Shown: piece by piece, positions 10,901 to 20,317 of the stretch
Numbering within the stretch: position 1 is the first letter of the stretch
How the letters are laid out: each line of letters opens with the position of its first letter
DNA from: a virus
Direction: 5' to 3' (one strand)
IMG/VR virus record: IMGVR_UViG_3300020034_000009
Coordinates: 1 to 64,000 of that record
DNA: 64,000 nt
Position numbers and translations under genes: made by a program
The notes under the pieces: generated by a model
What the model was told of the DNA's origin: nothing
Seen by the model: the letters and a program-made list of their open reading frames with translations, nothing else
Database searches by the model: none

Positions 10901-13900
10901 GAAGTAGCCTTATCCCTATCCAGTGTGTATTCTCCATTAATAGAGCCTACAGCTTCAGTTAAGTTGGCAAAAAGGAACTTAATAGATGCTGGAGCATTCT
11001 TCTTAATATCATATGCAAAATGGTCTCTTTCATATTCAGCACTACTCTTACCATCTGCCTTTTCTTCAGTAACGCCAATATTTTCAGTATCATCTATTTC
11101 ATCTGTATCCAGCTCATTCATTTTGGCTATAATACCATAAGTCCTAAGAGACTCTAAGGCATTCTCCTTAACTGAATCCCAGTTATTCTTAACATTTTCC
11201 CATACTGTAAGGTATTTTGCAAATTCCTCTGGAGAGATGTTGGGATTACGGAGAGGAAGTTGGACTTCATACCAATCTTGCATCTCATCATACACCATTG
11301 AGAACAGCTTACTAAAACCAACACCACCCTTTTCATCAAGTTCTACTAAGTGAGCAGAGCTACCATCCTTATTAATTTGACGTAAAAGGCTGACAGTTAC
11401 ATGTTTAGTAACAGTTTGTGCAATAGCAGACCTCCAATTAGGATCAATTCTATACTGTGGATCACCAATATTCTCATGGTTAATAGGAACAGCAGTCTTG
11501 TAATATCCACCATTGATCCTTCTAAACATGGCTTGCATAGGACTTCCTGTTTGAAATAATCCCTTAATGAAGTTAAGCAAGTCAGTAAACATTCTCTGAA
11601 GGAACCCCTTCTGAGGTTTCTCTGCCTTAATAACAAAGTCTCTGAATTCCTCAGCTATTTGTTCCTTAGCTTGTTGATCTGTAGAATTAGAGAAGGAAAG
11701 TGTAGCTCCAGTTTCTCTGTCCTTATAACTACCTTTTCTGGCCCTGAATTCTCCAAGGATATTATTCTTTTCCTTTAGGTCAGTAAACATAGACCATACA
11801 GCCTCAAATGCTTCATGATATGTAGTACCAGTTTCAGCATTCTCCCATATATAAACAGCAGCATTCTGGAACTTACCAAAAGCTAATCCAGCACCACCAG
11901 CATTAATAATATTCTTCACCCTCTTGAAAGGAATAGAGAAGTTCTTTTCAAACCATGATTGTTCCTGATCTAGGTTGGCTTGAATATAATCTCCGGGCTC
12001 TATAAAAAGTCTATAATCAGCATCCTTTTTAGCTACAGCTCCAGAGGCTTTTGCTTTAGCAATAAGTTCCTGAGCCTTAGTAAGTGTAGCAGCCTCTTGA
12101 ACAGGGGCAGTTACTACAGGTGTAGAAGGAGCTGGTGTAGATTCTTGTGCTGAAGGAGCTTGTTCTTGTTCAGACTTAATAATAGTAGCAGCAATATAAT
12201 CTCTGAGAAAAGCTTCAACAGCTTCGTCATCTGCTAGTCCCTGCTCCATATATGCTCCCACATTAGGATTAGCTAATAGACTGGCCTTAACAGCAGGACT
12301 TACTTCAGTACCAATAATATATCCCTGTGGTCCAAGTACAGCAGTAAATGGAACATCACCACCCTTAGTAGGAAGAATGTTCTGTGTAATACCATCAGTA
12401 ATATACTTAGTAGTAGCCTTCTTCTGTGTAGGAGTTTGAGTAGGTTCTTTCTTAACTGCTTCTTTCTTAGGAGCAGGAGGTGTTGATTCCTTTTTAGGCT
12501 CAAGCTTCTCTGGTTTAGGATAGAATTCTCCCACCAATGTAGCATATTTCTGCTCAAAGTTACTATCCAGAGGATCAACAGCAGTATTAATAGTTCTAAT
12601 AGATGTAGAGAGAGGAGCTTTTTCCCTTGCCTTTCCTTTTAATGGACTATCATCATCTTCTATTAAGTCATAAGTAGGAGACAACAAAAAATGCTGATAA
12701 GACTTCCATGTAATCATTACAGGTTCGCCATCCTTTACATCAATGATTTCATTGTAGGGCTTGTTATCCTTGAGTTTAGTATTATTAACATTATTGAATG
12801 AGCCCTTAAGCCATGCTACTACTTCAGGCTTAGCTCTGTCAAATCCACCTTCATAGAATGGAAAGGAGAAGTTTTTACCCAAATGCATTCTACCCTCTTG
12901 AATCCATATCTGATTTCTGCCTGCTTTGGCTGGAGATTCAGGTTGGCTGAAATAGAATACACCCTGTAAGAATCTGGTAAATCTCTTGTCAAGTGTTCCC
13001 TGTTTACCACTAGATACAAGTCCTCTAAGAGCTTTGTATAATGTATCTACCTCTTTGTCAGTAAATTGCCTATTATTGGCAAATTCTAATGTATCACCAT
13101 TCTGTATTACTACACTACCGGGAGGAAATGTAACACTGGTATCTTGATGATCAATTACACCAGTAGTAACTACCCTAACCAATCCCTGTTTGAATAAGTC
13201 AGATTGTTTGATTAATGCACCTACAATATTATTTTCTTCATAGACATTCTTCTTATCTACTTCCTTAATATTCTTCTTAGCAATACCTCTAGAGATATTA
13301 AATTCAAAGGCTTGGAATGTTCCATCTGTCCATGCAAGAATTTCAGCTCTCTTCTGTTTCCAAGCAGCCTGATGAGCAATAGCATCTTCAGGAGTTCCCT
13401 TACCATACCTAAGCTCTGTTGGCTTAGAGGGAATCATAAGAGAATCGGTAGGCATGGTGCTATAAGCAGCCTTATCAAGGATTGCCTGTGGATCAGTTTC
13501 AGTAATAGGATTACCCTCAGAGTCTATCCAAATAGGTTTACCATCTACTCCAGCTCTAGCATAAACAGTAGCAATAGTATTATCATCTCCACCCATTCTA
13601 GTTATAAGACCGGGGAGACCCATGGAAGCTTCAGTCTTTCTAGTTACAAGAACTACTCTAAGTTCTTCGGGATTCTTGAACCATTTAGCATTATTAAGCA
13701 GAAACTGCTCTCTAATATGATGAGGCTTATGATCCTTATCAGGAGAAGTATTGGAACGGAATAGTATTTCTATATCCTTAGCAGGAGGTCTAATATCTCT
13801 TACACCAGTTTCAGCAGCTGGATCACCAGACTCTGGTTCTAGTTCCTTTTGAGATTGAAAGAGTTTATCATGTATGGCCTTGTTAGCTTCAAATTCTGCC

Positions 13901-16900
13901 TGAGCCTTTTTGTCAGCTCTAGACTGTATAATAACTAATTCAAACTTATCATATACAGCACTCTTAGCTTTATACTCTACTTCCATATCCTTTAAAGACT
14001 TTTGTGCAGTATCCAAGTCAGCTCTGAGCTGAGCAAGTTTAGCCTCACTAGGTCTTATATCCTTATCTTCGGCCTCAGTTATAAAGTTCTCAAGAGTTTT
14101 TAACTCTTCCAAGAAATTAGGATTAAGCTTTAGGAAATTAGGATTAGCCCTGAAGAATGTAACCAATTCTGGAGACATGCTATCAGTAGGAGCTTTAGGA
14201 TATGTAGCTGTAAATCCACCAATAAGGCTATGAATGAAATCTATAGAGCTATCAATAGCCTTTTCCAAATCGCCAATAAGCTTAGTAGCCTTGTTAATAG
14301 AATCACCTGTCTTAACAATTAAGTCTAATACATCTTCAGCCTGTTCCTTAATTTCTTCAAGGAATTCAGTACTATCTGTAGGTAGATTATCAATATCAGC
14401 AGCTACATCATCAAAGTAGGCTAAGTTCATTTCAAGCTGATCTCTCTCAGATTCAAGAGAAGTATTCTCTGTTACCCACTCATCTCTCATTCTAGAGAGT
14501 TTCATAGCAGTTCTTACAGCCTGTCTTGTAGTAGGTTTAAACTTCTGCTTTTCTTCATCTATTTCTCCCTTAGTAATCTTATCAGAAAGCTTAGCTAACT
14601 GGCCCTCAGACTCAAGGAGAGACTTATTATTCTCATCAATACGTTTATTAACAGTATCTATTCTAGCTCTATGGTCAGTAACAAGCTGCCCTATAAGAGC
14701 AAGTCTAGCTTCTCTCTTCTTATTCACTCTATCATCATCCTTGGCAGCAGCCATTTCTTCAAGAGCTGTTTGCTGTACAGGTGTTAGTGTACCAATTTTC
14801 TGAATAAGAGGCACGGAGAATCCTTTCTTTGGAAGAAACTGATCCCCAGTTACTTCAATCCTTTTAAGCTTTCCTTTCTTGTCTACATAGACAAATTCCA
14901 TCTTATTCTTGGCAGCATTAAACTGAAGTCTTCCTCTTTGTTTACCGCCCTTTTTACCAAAATTGAATGTAAATATATCATTGATATGCTCAAGATAGAA
15001 CTTAGCTTTCTTGTTTCTAGCTACATCACTAACTTTACCAAGCTTGTAACCTTTAAATTCATCAGCTGGAACATCTCTGATTTTACCATCAGCCTGTTTA
15101 ATCTTAATACTTCCATCTGAATTAGTTCCAAGAATAGTAAGTCTAGGGAAACGATATACTTCCTTACCATTCTTATCATACTTAACCACACGGCCTAAAT
15201 AGTATTCCTCACCAACTTGTACATTTTCTTCTCCATCAGCTGTAGTAATAGTAGCCGTAGTAGGAGGAACAATCCCATTTTCTGGAGGAACAGCACCAGC
15301 AGCTGTAGTTTCTTCAGGTTCTCTGAAGGATACAGGATTATTTTTAAGTTCTCCAAACTCGTCAAGGAAATATTTTCTCCTCATACCCATTTCAACAAAA
15401 TCATTCAAATCCTGTTCAAGGGCTTCCTTAGTAGCATCAATCAATGGAAGTTTACCAATAGCTTCTCTTAAATCCTTATAGGCTTCCCCTGTATAGTCCT
15501 GAACATCAAATGAATTAAGAGCAAGAGTATTAATACCAGAGTTAGTCAAATAAGACATTACAGCAGGAATTCTTTGGTTATAATCTTCTACCTTAGAGGC
15601 AGCATATACCATCTTGTCAATAATATTATCAGAATAAACTCTTGACTTATCTGCATTGACTAATCCTTTGTAACGCAAATTAAAAGACTCATAGAAAGTC
15701 TTCATATTATCTGCATGTTTCTCAAAATTATCCAGCCTAGCAAGGAATGATCCTTTAGTATCAGTTTCAGCAGCTTTGCCCTCAGCCTGTAATTGAGCAA
15801 ACCCCTTATCAGTACTAGCAAGAGTTTTCATTGTCTGAATATCATCCTTAACCAAGTCATATCTACCATACTTAATCCTAGGATTCAAGTAGTTATGAGC
15901 ATAATCTCTCTCCAAATCCTTGGCCTCAACAATATCTCCCTGTCTAATAGCAGCTTCTTGCTGCTCTTGAAGGGTAATACCTCTATTAACACCATCCAAA
16001 GTCTCCTGCATAAAGCCAGAGAAGGATTTACCAATAGTATTATCATTAAGAGCTTGGATAGCCTGAGCTGTATTACTCTTAAGGGCCTTGTTCTTATTAA
16101 ATGTTCCCTTAACTTGAGAAATGGCTCCAGAGACACCACCAATAATAAGGGATTCCCACCCCTCCTTAGTATTAAAAGCCTTGCTATAACCAGCACCAAC
16201 TAAGTCACTCATGAAATCAGTATCTGATCCCCTGTATTTTTTATCATAATAGTTCTGAGTACCAAACTGAATAGCAGTCTGACTCACTTCTTCTATAGCT
16301 TCAGAAGGAGCAAAGGAATATTCTAGTGCTGTTTTAGCACCCTTGTAAAGTTTGGGGAATTTGATTTCTCTAATAAGACCACTCTCTGTATCCTTAACTA
16401 GTTGATTAGTAGTTACAGCAAAGTCATTAGCAATAGACTTAGAAGCCTTATAGCTAGTTCCAAGTATCTTTGGAAATTGAATATAATTGGTTACGGTGAG
16501 TAGTGCAGTATTAAGAAGGAAGGATGCCTTGCCTACATCAGCAGCTTTAGCATCAATAAGTCTCATTTCCTCACCTGTTGGAAGTCTACCAACTCTATCC
16601 CTAAAGGTTTGAATAGAAGCTTCTCTTGCTGTATTAGCATTAGTAAGAGATTCAAATGAAGCTTCACCTACAGTAGACAGTCCAGCACTAAGAACTCTTT
16701 GTCCTGTACTGAGAATATTATATTTCTGAATAGCATTAGCAGATATATCAGTAAGTGCTCCCTGTAATTGTGTAATTTTTTCAAGACTATTACCACTAGC
16801 AGCAAGAGCTTTCTCAGCAGCCGCAGCAGCTTCAAAGGATTTACCAATGGATGTTACCTTCGATAAAGAGCCTAAAGCACTAAGAGCCTTGCTATAAACT

Positions 16901-17574
16901 CCTCCAGAGAGATATGCTCCAGCAGCAAATCCTAAGTTTTTAACAACTTTATCAAACAGAAAATTAACTGTCATCCAGTTATCAGGACTATACCACTTAG
17001 CATCAGTCTCAGCCTGAGAGTAGTAGTTTGGTAAATAGTTCTTATCTAATACATCATTGAAGCCAGTTAAAGCTCTATTAAATCCATTATCATAGAATCC
17101 ACTCATCTTTCCTGTAGCAATAGCTTTTCCTACACCGGCTACTAATCCTACAGTACCCTGTAAAAAGGTTGTTCCAGTAAGTACTAATCCTTTCAATACA
17201 GCGTTACTAGCTTTAGCTAAACCACTTTGTCCAGCAGCAGCTGCATCCTCATTATTAACACCAAGAGAGAAGAACTTAAATCTTCCACTTGTATCAATTT
17301 CAGTAACAGGAACATTAACAGAGGAGTTAATATCAAAAGCTCCCTTAGGAGTTTTACCTACTACAGCAGCCACACTAGCAAAGGGGTCATTAGATGTATT
17401 AGCAGATGCTTTTCCACCACCACTACCTACTGCTCCAGTATCTAATATCTTAGCTTCTAAAGTCTGATTAGGATCAGGAAATGTCGAAGCATCTAAATCA
17501 GGAATTGGTATCTGTTTTAGGAATGTATTAAAATCTGGTCTCTGTAAATTTATATCTGCTACCGGAGCTGCCAT
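4945..17574 (-). CDS. Virion RNA polymerase polyprotein, crAss-like, 4209 aa
   Basis: At D3240-F-D-V-D3244 the protein has the metal-binding DxDxD motif of double-psi beta-barrel RNA polymerases, in the single-chain form described for the crAss-like phage phi14:2. In that phage the enzyme is carried in the virion and transcribes early genes. Other visible parts: a hydrophobic Gly/Ala-rich stretch near residues 125-150, coiled-coil Lys/Glu-rich segments, two Pro/Thr/Lys linkers near residues 1660-1780, a zincin-like HEAFE motif at H1920, and a C-terminal ASCH-like segment (roughly the last 110 residues: DNIEKIKNGTVKTTIR, later GFQNWKDF). It is one uninterrupted frame of 12.6 kb. It lies between two other cargo genes, 9 bases after the 885-aa gene. 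Confidence 0.9.
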   Translation of the reverse strand: MAAPVADINLQRPDFNTFLKQIPIPDLDASTFPDPNQTLEAKILDTGAVGSGGGKASANTSNDPFASVAAVVGKTPKGAFDINSSVNVPVTEIDTSGRFKFFSLGVNNEDAAAAGQSGLAKASNAVLKGLVLTGTTFLQGTVGLVAGVGKAIATGKMSGFYDNGFNRALTGFNDVLDKNYLPNYYSQAETDAKWYSPDNWMTVNFLFDKVVKNLGFAAGAYLSGGVYSKALSALGSLSKVTSIGKSFEAAAAAEKALAASGNSLEKITQLQGALTDISANAIQKYNILSTGQRVLSAGLSTVGEASFESLTNANTAREASIQTFRDRVGRLPTGEEMRLIDAKAADVGKASFLLNTALLTVTNYIQFPKILGTSYKASKSIANDFAVTTNQLVKDTESGLIREIKFPKLYKGAKTALEYSFAPSEAIEEVSQTAIQFGTQNYYDKKYRGSDTDFMSDLVGAGYSKAFNTKEGWESLIIGGVSGAISQVKGTFNKNKALKSNTAQAIQALNDNTIGKSFSGFMQETLDGVNRGITLQEQQEAAIRQGDIVEAKDLERDYAHNYLNPRIKYGRYDLVKDDIQTMKTLASTDKGFAQLQAEGKAAETDTKGSFLARLDNFEKHADNMKTFYESFNLRYKGLVNADKSRVYSDNIIDKMVYAASKVEDYNQRIPAVMSYLTNSGINTLALNSFDVQDYTGEAYKDLREAIGKLPLIDATKEALEQDLNDFVEMGMRRKYFLDEFGELKNNPVSFREPEETTAAGAVPPENGIVPPTTATITTADGEENVQVGEEYYLGRVVKYDKNGKEVYRFPRLTILGTNSDGSIKIKQADGKIRDVPADEFKGYKLGKVSDVARNKKAKFYLEHINDIFTFNFGKKGGKQRGRLQFNAAKNKMEFVYVDKKGKLKRIEVTGDQFLPKKGFSVPLIQKIGTLTPVQQTALEEMAAAKDDDRVNKKREARLALIGQLVTDHRARIDTVNKRIDENNKSLLESEGQLAKLSDKITKGEIDEEKQKFKPTTRQAVRTAMKLSRMRDEWVTENTSLESERDQLEMNLAYFDDVAADIDNLPTDSTEFLEEIKEQAEDVLDLIVKTGDSINKATKLIGDLEKAIDSSIDFIHSLIGGFTATYPKAPTDSMSPELVTFFRANPNFLKLNPNFLEELKTLENFITEAEDKDIRPSEAKLAQLRADLDTAQKSLKDMEVEYKAKSAVYDKFELVIIQSRADKKAQAEFEANKAIHDKLFQSQKELEPESGDPAAETGVRDIRPPAKDIEILFRSNTSPDKDHKPHHIREQFLLNNAKWFKNPEELRVVLVTRKTEASMGLPGLITRMGGDDNTIATVYARAGVDGKPIWIDSEGNPITETDPQAILDKAAYSTMPTDSLMIPSKPTELRYGKGTPEDAIAHQAAWKQKRAEILAWTDGTFQAFEFNISRGIAKKNIKEVDKKNVYEENNIVGALIKQSDLFKQGLVRVVTTGVIDHQDTSVTFPPGSVVIQNGDTLEFANNRQFTDKEVDTLYKALRGLVSSGKQGTLDKRFTRFLQGVFYFSQPESPAKAGRNQIWIQEGRMHLGKNFSFPFYEGGFDRAKPEVVAWLKGSFNNVNNTKLKDNKPYNEIIDVKDGEPVMITWKSYQHFLLSPTYDLIEDDDSPLKGKAREKAPLSTSIRTINTAVDPLDSNFEQKYATLVGEFYPKPEKLEPKKESTPPAPKKEAVKKEPTQTPTQKKATTKYITDGITQNILPTKGGDVPFTAVLGPQGYIIGTEVSPAVKASLLANPNVGAYMEQGLADDEAVEAFLRDYIAATIIKSEQEQAPSAQESTPAPSTPVVTAPVQEAATLTKAQELIAKAKASGAVAKKDADYRLFIEPGDYIQANLDQEQSWFEKNFSIPFKRVKNIINAGGAGLAFGKFQNAAVYIWENAETGTTYHEAFEAVWSMFTDLKEKNNILGEFRARKGSYKDRETGATLSFSNSTDQQAKEQIAEEFRDFVIKAEKPQKGFLQRMFTDLLNFIKGLFQTGSPMQAMFRRINGGYYKTAVPINHENIGDPQYRIDPNWRSAIAQTVTKHVTVSLLRQINKDGSSAHLVELDEKGGVGFSKLFSMVYDEMQDWYEVQLPLRNPNISPEEFAKYLTVWENVKNNWDSVKENALESLRTYGIIAKMNELDTDEIDDTENIGVTEEKADGKSSAEYERDHFAYDIKKNAPASIKFLFANLTEAVGSINGEYTLDRDKATSLEKQTQYTKVFNQVMTAVSTGNTMDEKKEILRDLMVKYPTLRKLYSYLKFDKDNISVDDWRLRVRFFNVFSKQQPSPIINYVNEMGEVFVGDADLSNAAQSQVRKWVESFKATAGKTGSLITIGITNKEYLVKKDALDKYNISKLSDKVKMLNDMGIAFTEAMYNLLSTKQRSDFNKAVAGLKSALGKKDKLIASSAKTLDISGSLTQIAEAFLRAKGEEWESTFINIEGEKVQKHVLVNFVSNIVNDFNNATDLDDLYRRVPHLKYHGYSAGSQYLKDINDPDKRTSFKVKYIQGTIDQSKTYKPNIPTEKLSPSDRLIQEINQNLVGNYYVLVPADSKTEWMLGMDNKIDFSALENKSVMWKTVGRIFNEYYQVEKALFKADGKPRLLAAASNNYKSADISEGIKKYIEQQVDDQLKFLLNNGKNITHLNSDFVLDNFGTTVSDDALREALLFTTINYVINNTEIHKIFFGDPAAYKDPTKRFKSFLSPREASLYGSPEWNNITNEEANKVGDIKLTAKDYGYWQFHDVMAVATVDDIITSTSSDFSKMPENIREAYQSSNSADGQSWGTMTGYREIWKRSGDRWTNAHETQFQYMMARDRQEMLKDGVLTNSTYRKELQEVDKARVAKGNPRVAFFPVLKPIGSGFDGENLPFLHKTSLVPLWYTGTKVNGQATNLTNHYLRMVDNGISYSIVASGQKVGTTDKDSVFDETGKAKPNDDFFDGIIEVPFRYYGIQVETNTNKDKGPRGTQITKEVTMNLMDDGIPIDHVEGQESKIGKEIAYNKQLLDKITNIGYQKLLDKFGLIDDGTSFSMPDKTKVFTLLRDEMFRREMPDNLRNALKLNEAGEFAIALEALPNYGQIKSILYSYVDKYISKPKVNGGAKVQVSGAMWEKAGAREVTYYTEKGVKKTAVVSRGLKFYEPVYDSAGKLTAVGRMEVMLPNWVGKKLRRTGMTDEEIIAKMTPEMLRGVGFRIPTQEINSMEAFIIKGFLPEEYGSTIIVPEEITTKAGSDFDVDKLNTYLKNIHVKKTGNLHLIEYQGTDESTLQYYREFYDKAIEEAIAFNKKKIANTGKNLALVMAYDSDFLTDEQIEENADYLDELLEGYATNEDFIKELEDRILKRQETIAKLTNKEIQDIAREMFAEGKLAQALENEYFNSVERLILLPQNFERLITPNSAQELKDLRDDILDIIPNEGAKDKNILNRLYVSQTRHNFIIGKGGVAIAAIAQTNHAVNQLSRIMVDPDKLEKLPKEEQEFLGDLSIKLPHNTTVDAKGRTVATLSKIKNTAGKTISNIVAQFIDGYVDIAKDPFIVELGANPNRAGTFLMLAKLGVPIDTVVYFMNQPIIREYQRVLGDYNYLFKADNIDLVKGMFATSATGITEINVKGLRSNIAEFYTNGKLSDAKNAEQQVILDEFLKYSMMSTHLLEFTQATNYDTANFSDPNLRDRKEKKTARAREQNIFSSPDTYMGNSHVGSITNATAKANDAIGTTLFKLRAPAVKAVLGRVVDIFDNAFMTEKSYIKTVRKIEEGFLSYLIQTKRGLNAELNRLLIDPNTNIATRITAAINDAKKNPNSDLANNAFLQNVAGVFGNNQNSTKNLALSIRVNGDTFTSGVITEGLAELKEYDIGLYGDVVRAAFLQSGISKTPFSYTDLIPADDYGLMINSLLTNLVDPTKYSSFADIDGFIRNNWRDTDIVPMIKEKHIKEDGRVTKSNRFRAVSVMDAIYQKAGIPKEESYHAYKVGVRGMNAKRKYLTVQRNKASIGFKERNAMAKKKDFSFLERVLVKRLDNEDGTPYILRNKNPKYDMVVYFPINAWGDGYSAQEYYNTPRQSLHDNGTYKPSAESTTEDIMAAMNGNLPGGTNSGGSVGTRVLAMHPDNIEKIKNGTVKTTIRTEKLANGVYNLSDQTQVGIKLVSQVRVGEKGIELGGGKFITFDVFAKREGFQNWKDFVANNKYSAKFVDKTESRYLYNIDPIKKECN

Positions 17575-17583
17575 TATAATATT

Positions 17584-20241
17584 TTATTTTTGTTCTACAA
17601 ACTTTGCGATATTATCTTCTGAGATATTATCCAAAGCCGACATTACTTCATCTTCAGTGAGAAGGTTTCTGTTAGAAAGACTCATTGGTTGTCCCTCAAC
17701 TACCCATTTCTCTTTTGATTTGTCATAAACAAATAAGTTAATTTCATATGCTCCATCAACTTCTTTTAAGTGACACTTCACTTTAAAATTACTTGCGCCA
17801 CCTGCTATCTGTACTCTAACTGGGAATGCATCCTCCTTAGTAGTACCAGTAACTTTCCTTCCAAGGAATCTATCCTTAAATGGCTGGAATGGATCACTGA
17901 GTTGTACACCGGGAATCTGAGCAAGTTCTTGATCTGTAAGCTTTATTTTAACCCTATCTTTACCTATACCAGTTCCTAGTGTTAAGAAAGATTCATTGCT
18001 ATTCCTATCTCTTTCTAATTTATAGATAACATTTTTAGCCTTCTCATCATCATCAAGTAATTCTAAAACATCATCTGCATCTACACCACCTTCAAGACCG
18101 CCATTGTTCTGTGTCTTATTACTTAATACACTTCTAGCAAGGCTATTAATCCATCCTCTCTGTTCAGCTGTTTCAGCTTTAAATGTAGGAGAGAAACTTT
18201 GCTTGGCACTATTCATTTTATTGTAGTCAGACTCTCTAGCTTCAAATACACCTGCTAAGGCTGCATCTGGATTTAGTGCTTTTAACTTAGTATACATAGT
18301 TTTTATCTTACTATCTGGTGTACTAACTCCAGCTACTGATGATGTACCAGCTATAGGTGTAGAACCACTTATTTGTGATATGGCTCCTGCTAAGTCATTA
18401 TATCCATCATCTCCAAGCCTCTTTTTCAGTCTAGCTTTAGCTGCATCTTTTTGTACATCATTGCTAGAAGTATCAACTATATTAAAATCAATTAAATCCA
18501 CCTGTGAAAATGTAGCTTTATGACTACCCTTTGCATCAGGAACAGTAATTTCTATTGACTCTGGTATACCAAGAGATTTAGCCTTCTTAACAAATTGAGA
18601 AATCTGTGGAGCATACCTAGCTTCGATCTTATCTTTTTGTTCTCTTTCAGAGTTAAGCTGATTTACTTCATTATCCCATGTATCAAAGAATTGTCTTACT
18701 GAACCACTCTTAGCCTCACCCTTATCATATGCCATTTTTACTTGAACAAACTTTTCATGGGCAGCTTGTTTAGCAGCAGCTGCATTAGCATGAGCACTAT
18801 CTGGAAAACCATTTGCTCTTGTTCTATAGGTTATATTTCCATTTTCAATAGTATAAGGTGCAGCTCTTTCATCCTGAAATAGATCATTAACAAATGTATT
18901 AAGATGGAGCATATAGTTTCTTTCTCTATCAGATAATGATTGATTAACAGCAGCACTACCCTGTTTAACAGCAGCAGTATTAATAGGATCAGGAAGCGCC
19001 GTATTGAAGAGGCTATTCTCAGTTCCGGGTTTGCCTGTTTTAGATTTAGCTTCAGCAGACATTCCAGCTTTTATAATTTCAGATTGTCTGTCATTAGCAT
19101 CATTAAGCTGCCTATATTCAAATTCTTTAACCTTTAGGTTATAGTTAGCTATATCCATATTATGGTCAAGGTTCTTCATGAAAGATTCATAAAGTGGATT
19201 AGCCAATATCTTTTGTTGTTTATTAATATAGGAATAGGCATTTGCATACCTCTGCTGGAAGTTCCTTGTGTAGAACTGTATCTTATAGTTTTCAGGGTCT
19301 TTATCCAAAAGGTCTATATCCTGATTATAGGCTAAGAGCATTCCTTCAGATTCTGACTTTAGAGAAGCTAAATCGGATTGTGCTTTGTCTCTCTCAGATT
19401 TAGACCCATTATTAACAATAGTCTGTAGTTGGTCAATTTTAACTTGGTTCTCTCCAAGAGCATTCTGGTAGTTGGCCTTAGTTCTGTCAAACATTCCTGT
19501 CTTATCTACACCACGAAGTTCAGCCTTAGCATTAATAGCAATTTGAGAGGCAGCTCTAGGATCATTAAGAACAGTAGCTACAGCATCTCTAATCTTCTGA
19601 GGATCAACACCCTTGGCTTCTTCCTCAATCATAGCCTCATTAATAACATAAGTATTCTTCTCAGCATCCCATCTATAGGGATTCTGTGTAAGTGTGCCAC
19701 TAGGAGTTCCTCTCACTGCATTAACAGCTTCTCTCATCACCTTATCTACATCGTAGAATTCCTGATAAGAACTATTAAACTGTGCATTAACATCCTGACT
19801 ACCAGTGAACTTGGCTACCTCATCCTGAAATACTATTTCATTATAAGGAGAACTCTTTCCTTCAGTCTTGGCTTTTTCCATTTTAGCTGTCTCAGACTGC
19901 AATTTAGTAGCCGAAGCTACAGCATTTCTAACAATAGGGTCATTAGGAATTTTACCAGCTAGCCCTGAAATGGATTTAATAAGAGGAGTTTGACTAAAAT
20001 CTGCACCAGCAACCTTGTTAATTTCTGTAGTAAGTTGTCCTAGTTTCTGGTTTAAATACTGTTTTTGGGTCTCATTAGCTACAGGAAGACCACCAATAGA
20101 ATCTACTAGCCCTTGAACAGCCTGTACCCCTTGGTCATATTTTTGCTGTTTAAGCATACCCACTTGGGCATATGTCTCAACAGGAACCTGCTCAACATAT
20201 GGGTTAAATTGTATAAGGGAATCTTGCCAGCTAGTTGCCAT
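17584..20241 (-). CDS. Cargo/tail-injected protein, helical, 885 aa
   Basis: Long Gln/Ala/Lys-rich helical and coiled-coil protein starting MATSWQDSLIQFNPYVEQ. I recognise no enzyme motif. It sits directly upstream of the virion RNA polymerase gene, 9 bases apart, a position usual for crAss-like cargo proteins stored in the tail barrel and ejected with the DNA. The start ATG is well placed, with a short intergenic gap (20242-20317) before it. A structural role is likely; any catalytic role is unsupported. Confidence 0.75.
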   Translation of the reverse strand: MATSWQDSLIQFNPYVEQVPVETYAQVGMLKQQKYDQGVQAVQGLVDSIGGLPVANETQKQYLNQKLGQLTTEINKVAGADFSQTPLIKSISGLAGKIPNDPIVRNAVASATKLQSETAKMEKAKTEGKSSPYNEIVFQDEVAKFTGSQDVNAQFNSSYQEFYDVDKVMREAVNAVRGTPSGTLTQNPYRWDAEKNTYVINEAMIEEEAKGVDPQKIRDAVATVLNDPRAASQIAINAKAELRGVDKTGMFDRTKANYQNALGENQVKIDQLQTIVNNGSKSERDKAQSDLASLKSESEGMLLAYNQDIDLLDKDPENYKIQFYTRNFQQRYANAYSYINKQQKILANPLYESFMKNLDHNMDIANYNLKVKEFEYRQLNDANDRQSEIIKAGMSAEAKSKTGKPGTENSLFNTALPDPINTAAVKQGSAAVNQSLSDRERNYMLHLNTFVNDLFQDERAAPYTIENGNITYRTRANGFPDSAHANAAAAKQAAHEKFVQVKMAYDKGEAKSGSVRQFFDTWDNEVNQLNSEREQKDKIEARYAPQISQFVKKAKSLGIPESIEITVPDAKGSHKATFSQVDLIDFNIVDTSSNDVQKDAAKARLKKRLGDDGYNDLAGAISQISGSTPIAGTSSVAGVSTPDSKIKTMYTKLKALNPDAALAGVFEARESDYNKMNSAKQSFSPTFKAETAEQRGWINSLARSVLSNKTQNNGGLEGGVDADDVLELLDDDEKAKNVIYKLERDRNSNESFLTLGTGIGKDRVKIKLTDQELAQIPGVQLSDPFQPFKDRFLGRKVTGTTKEDAFPVRVQIAGGASNFKVKCHLKEVDGAYEINLFVYDKSKEKWVVEGQPMSLSNRNLLTEDEVMSALDNISEDNIAKFVEQK

Positions 20242-20317
20242 AATGTAAAATTAACTGATTCTGTGGATATTACAAAATCTTTTTAAGTGTTTCTGTGAGA
20301 TTTATTAACAGACTTTG

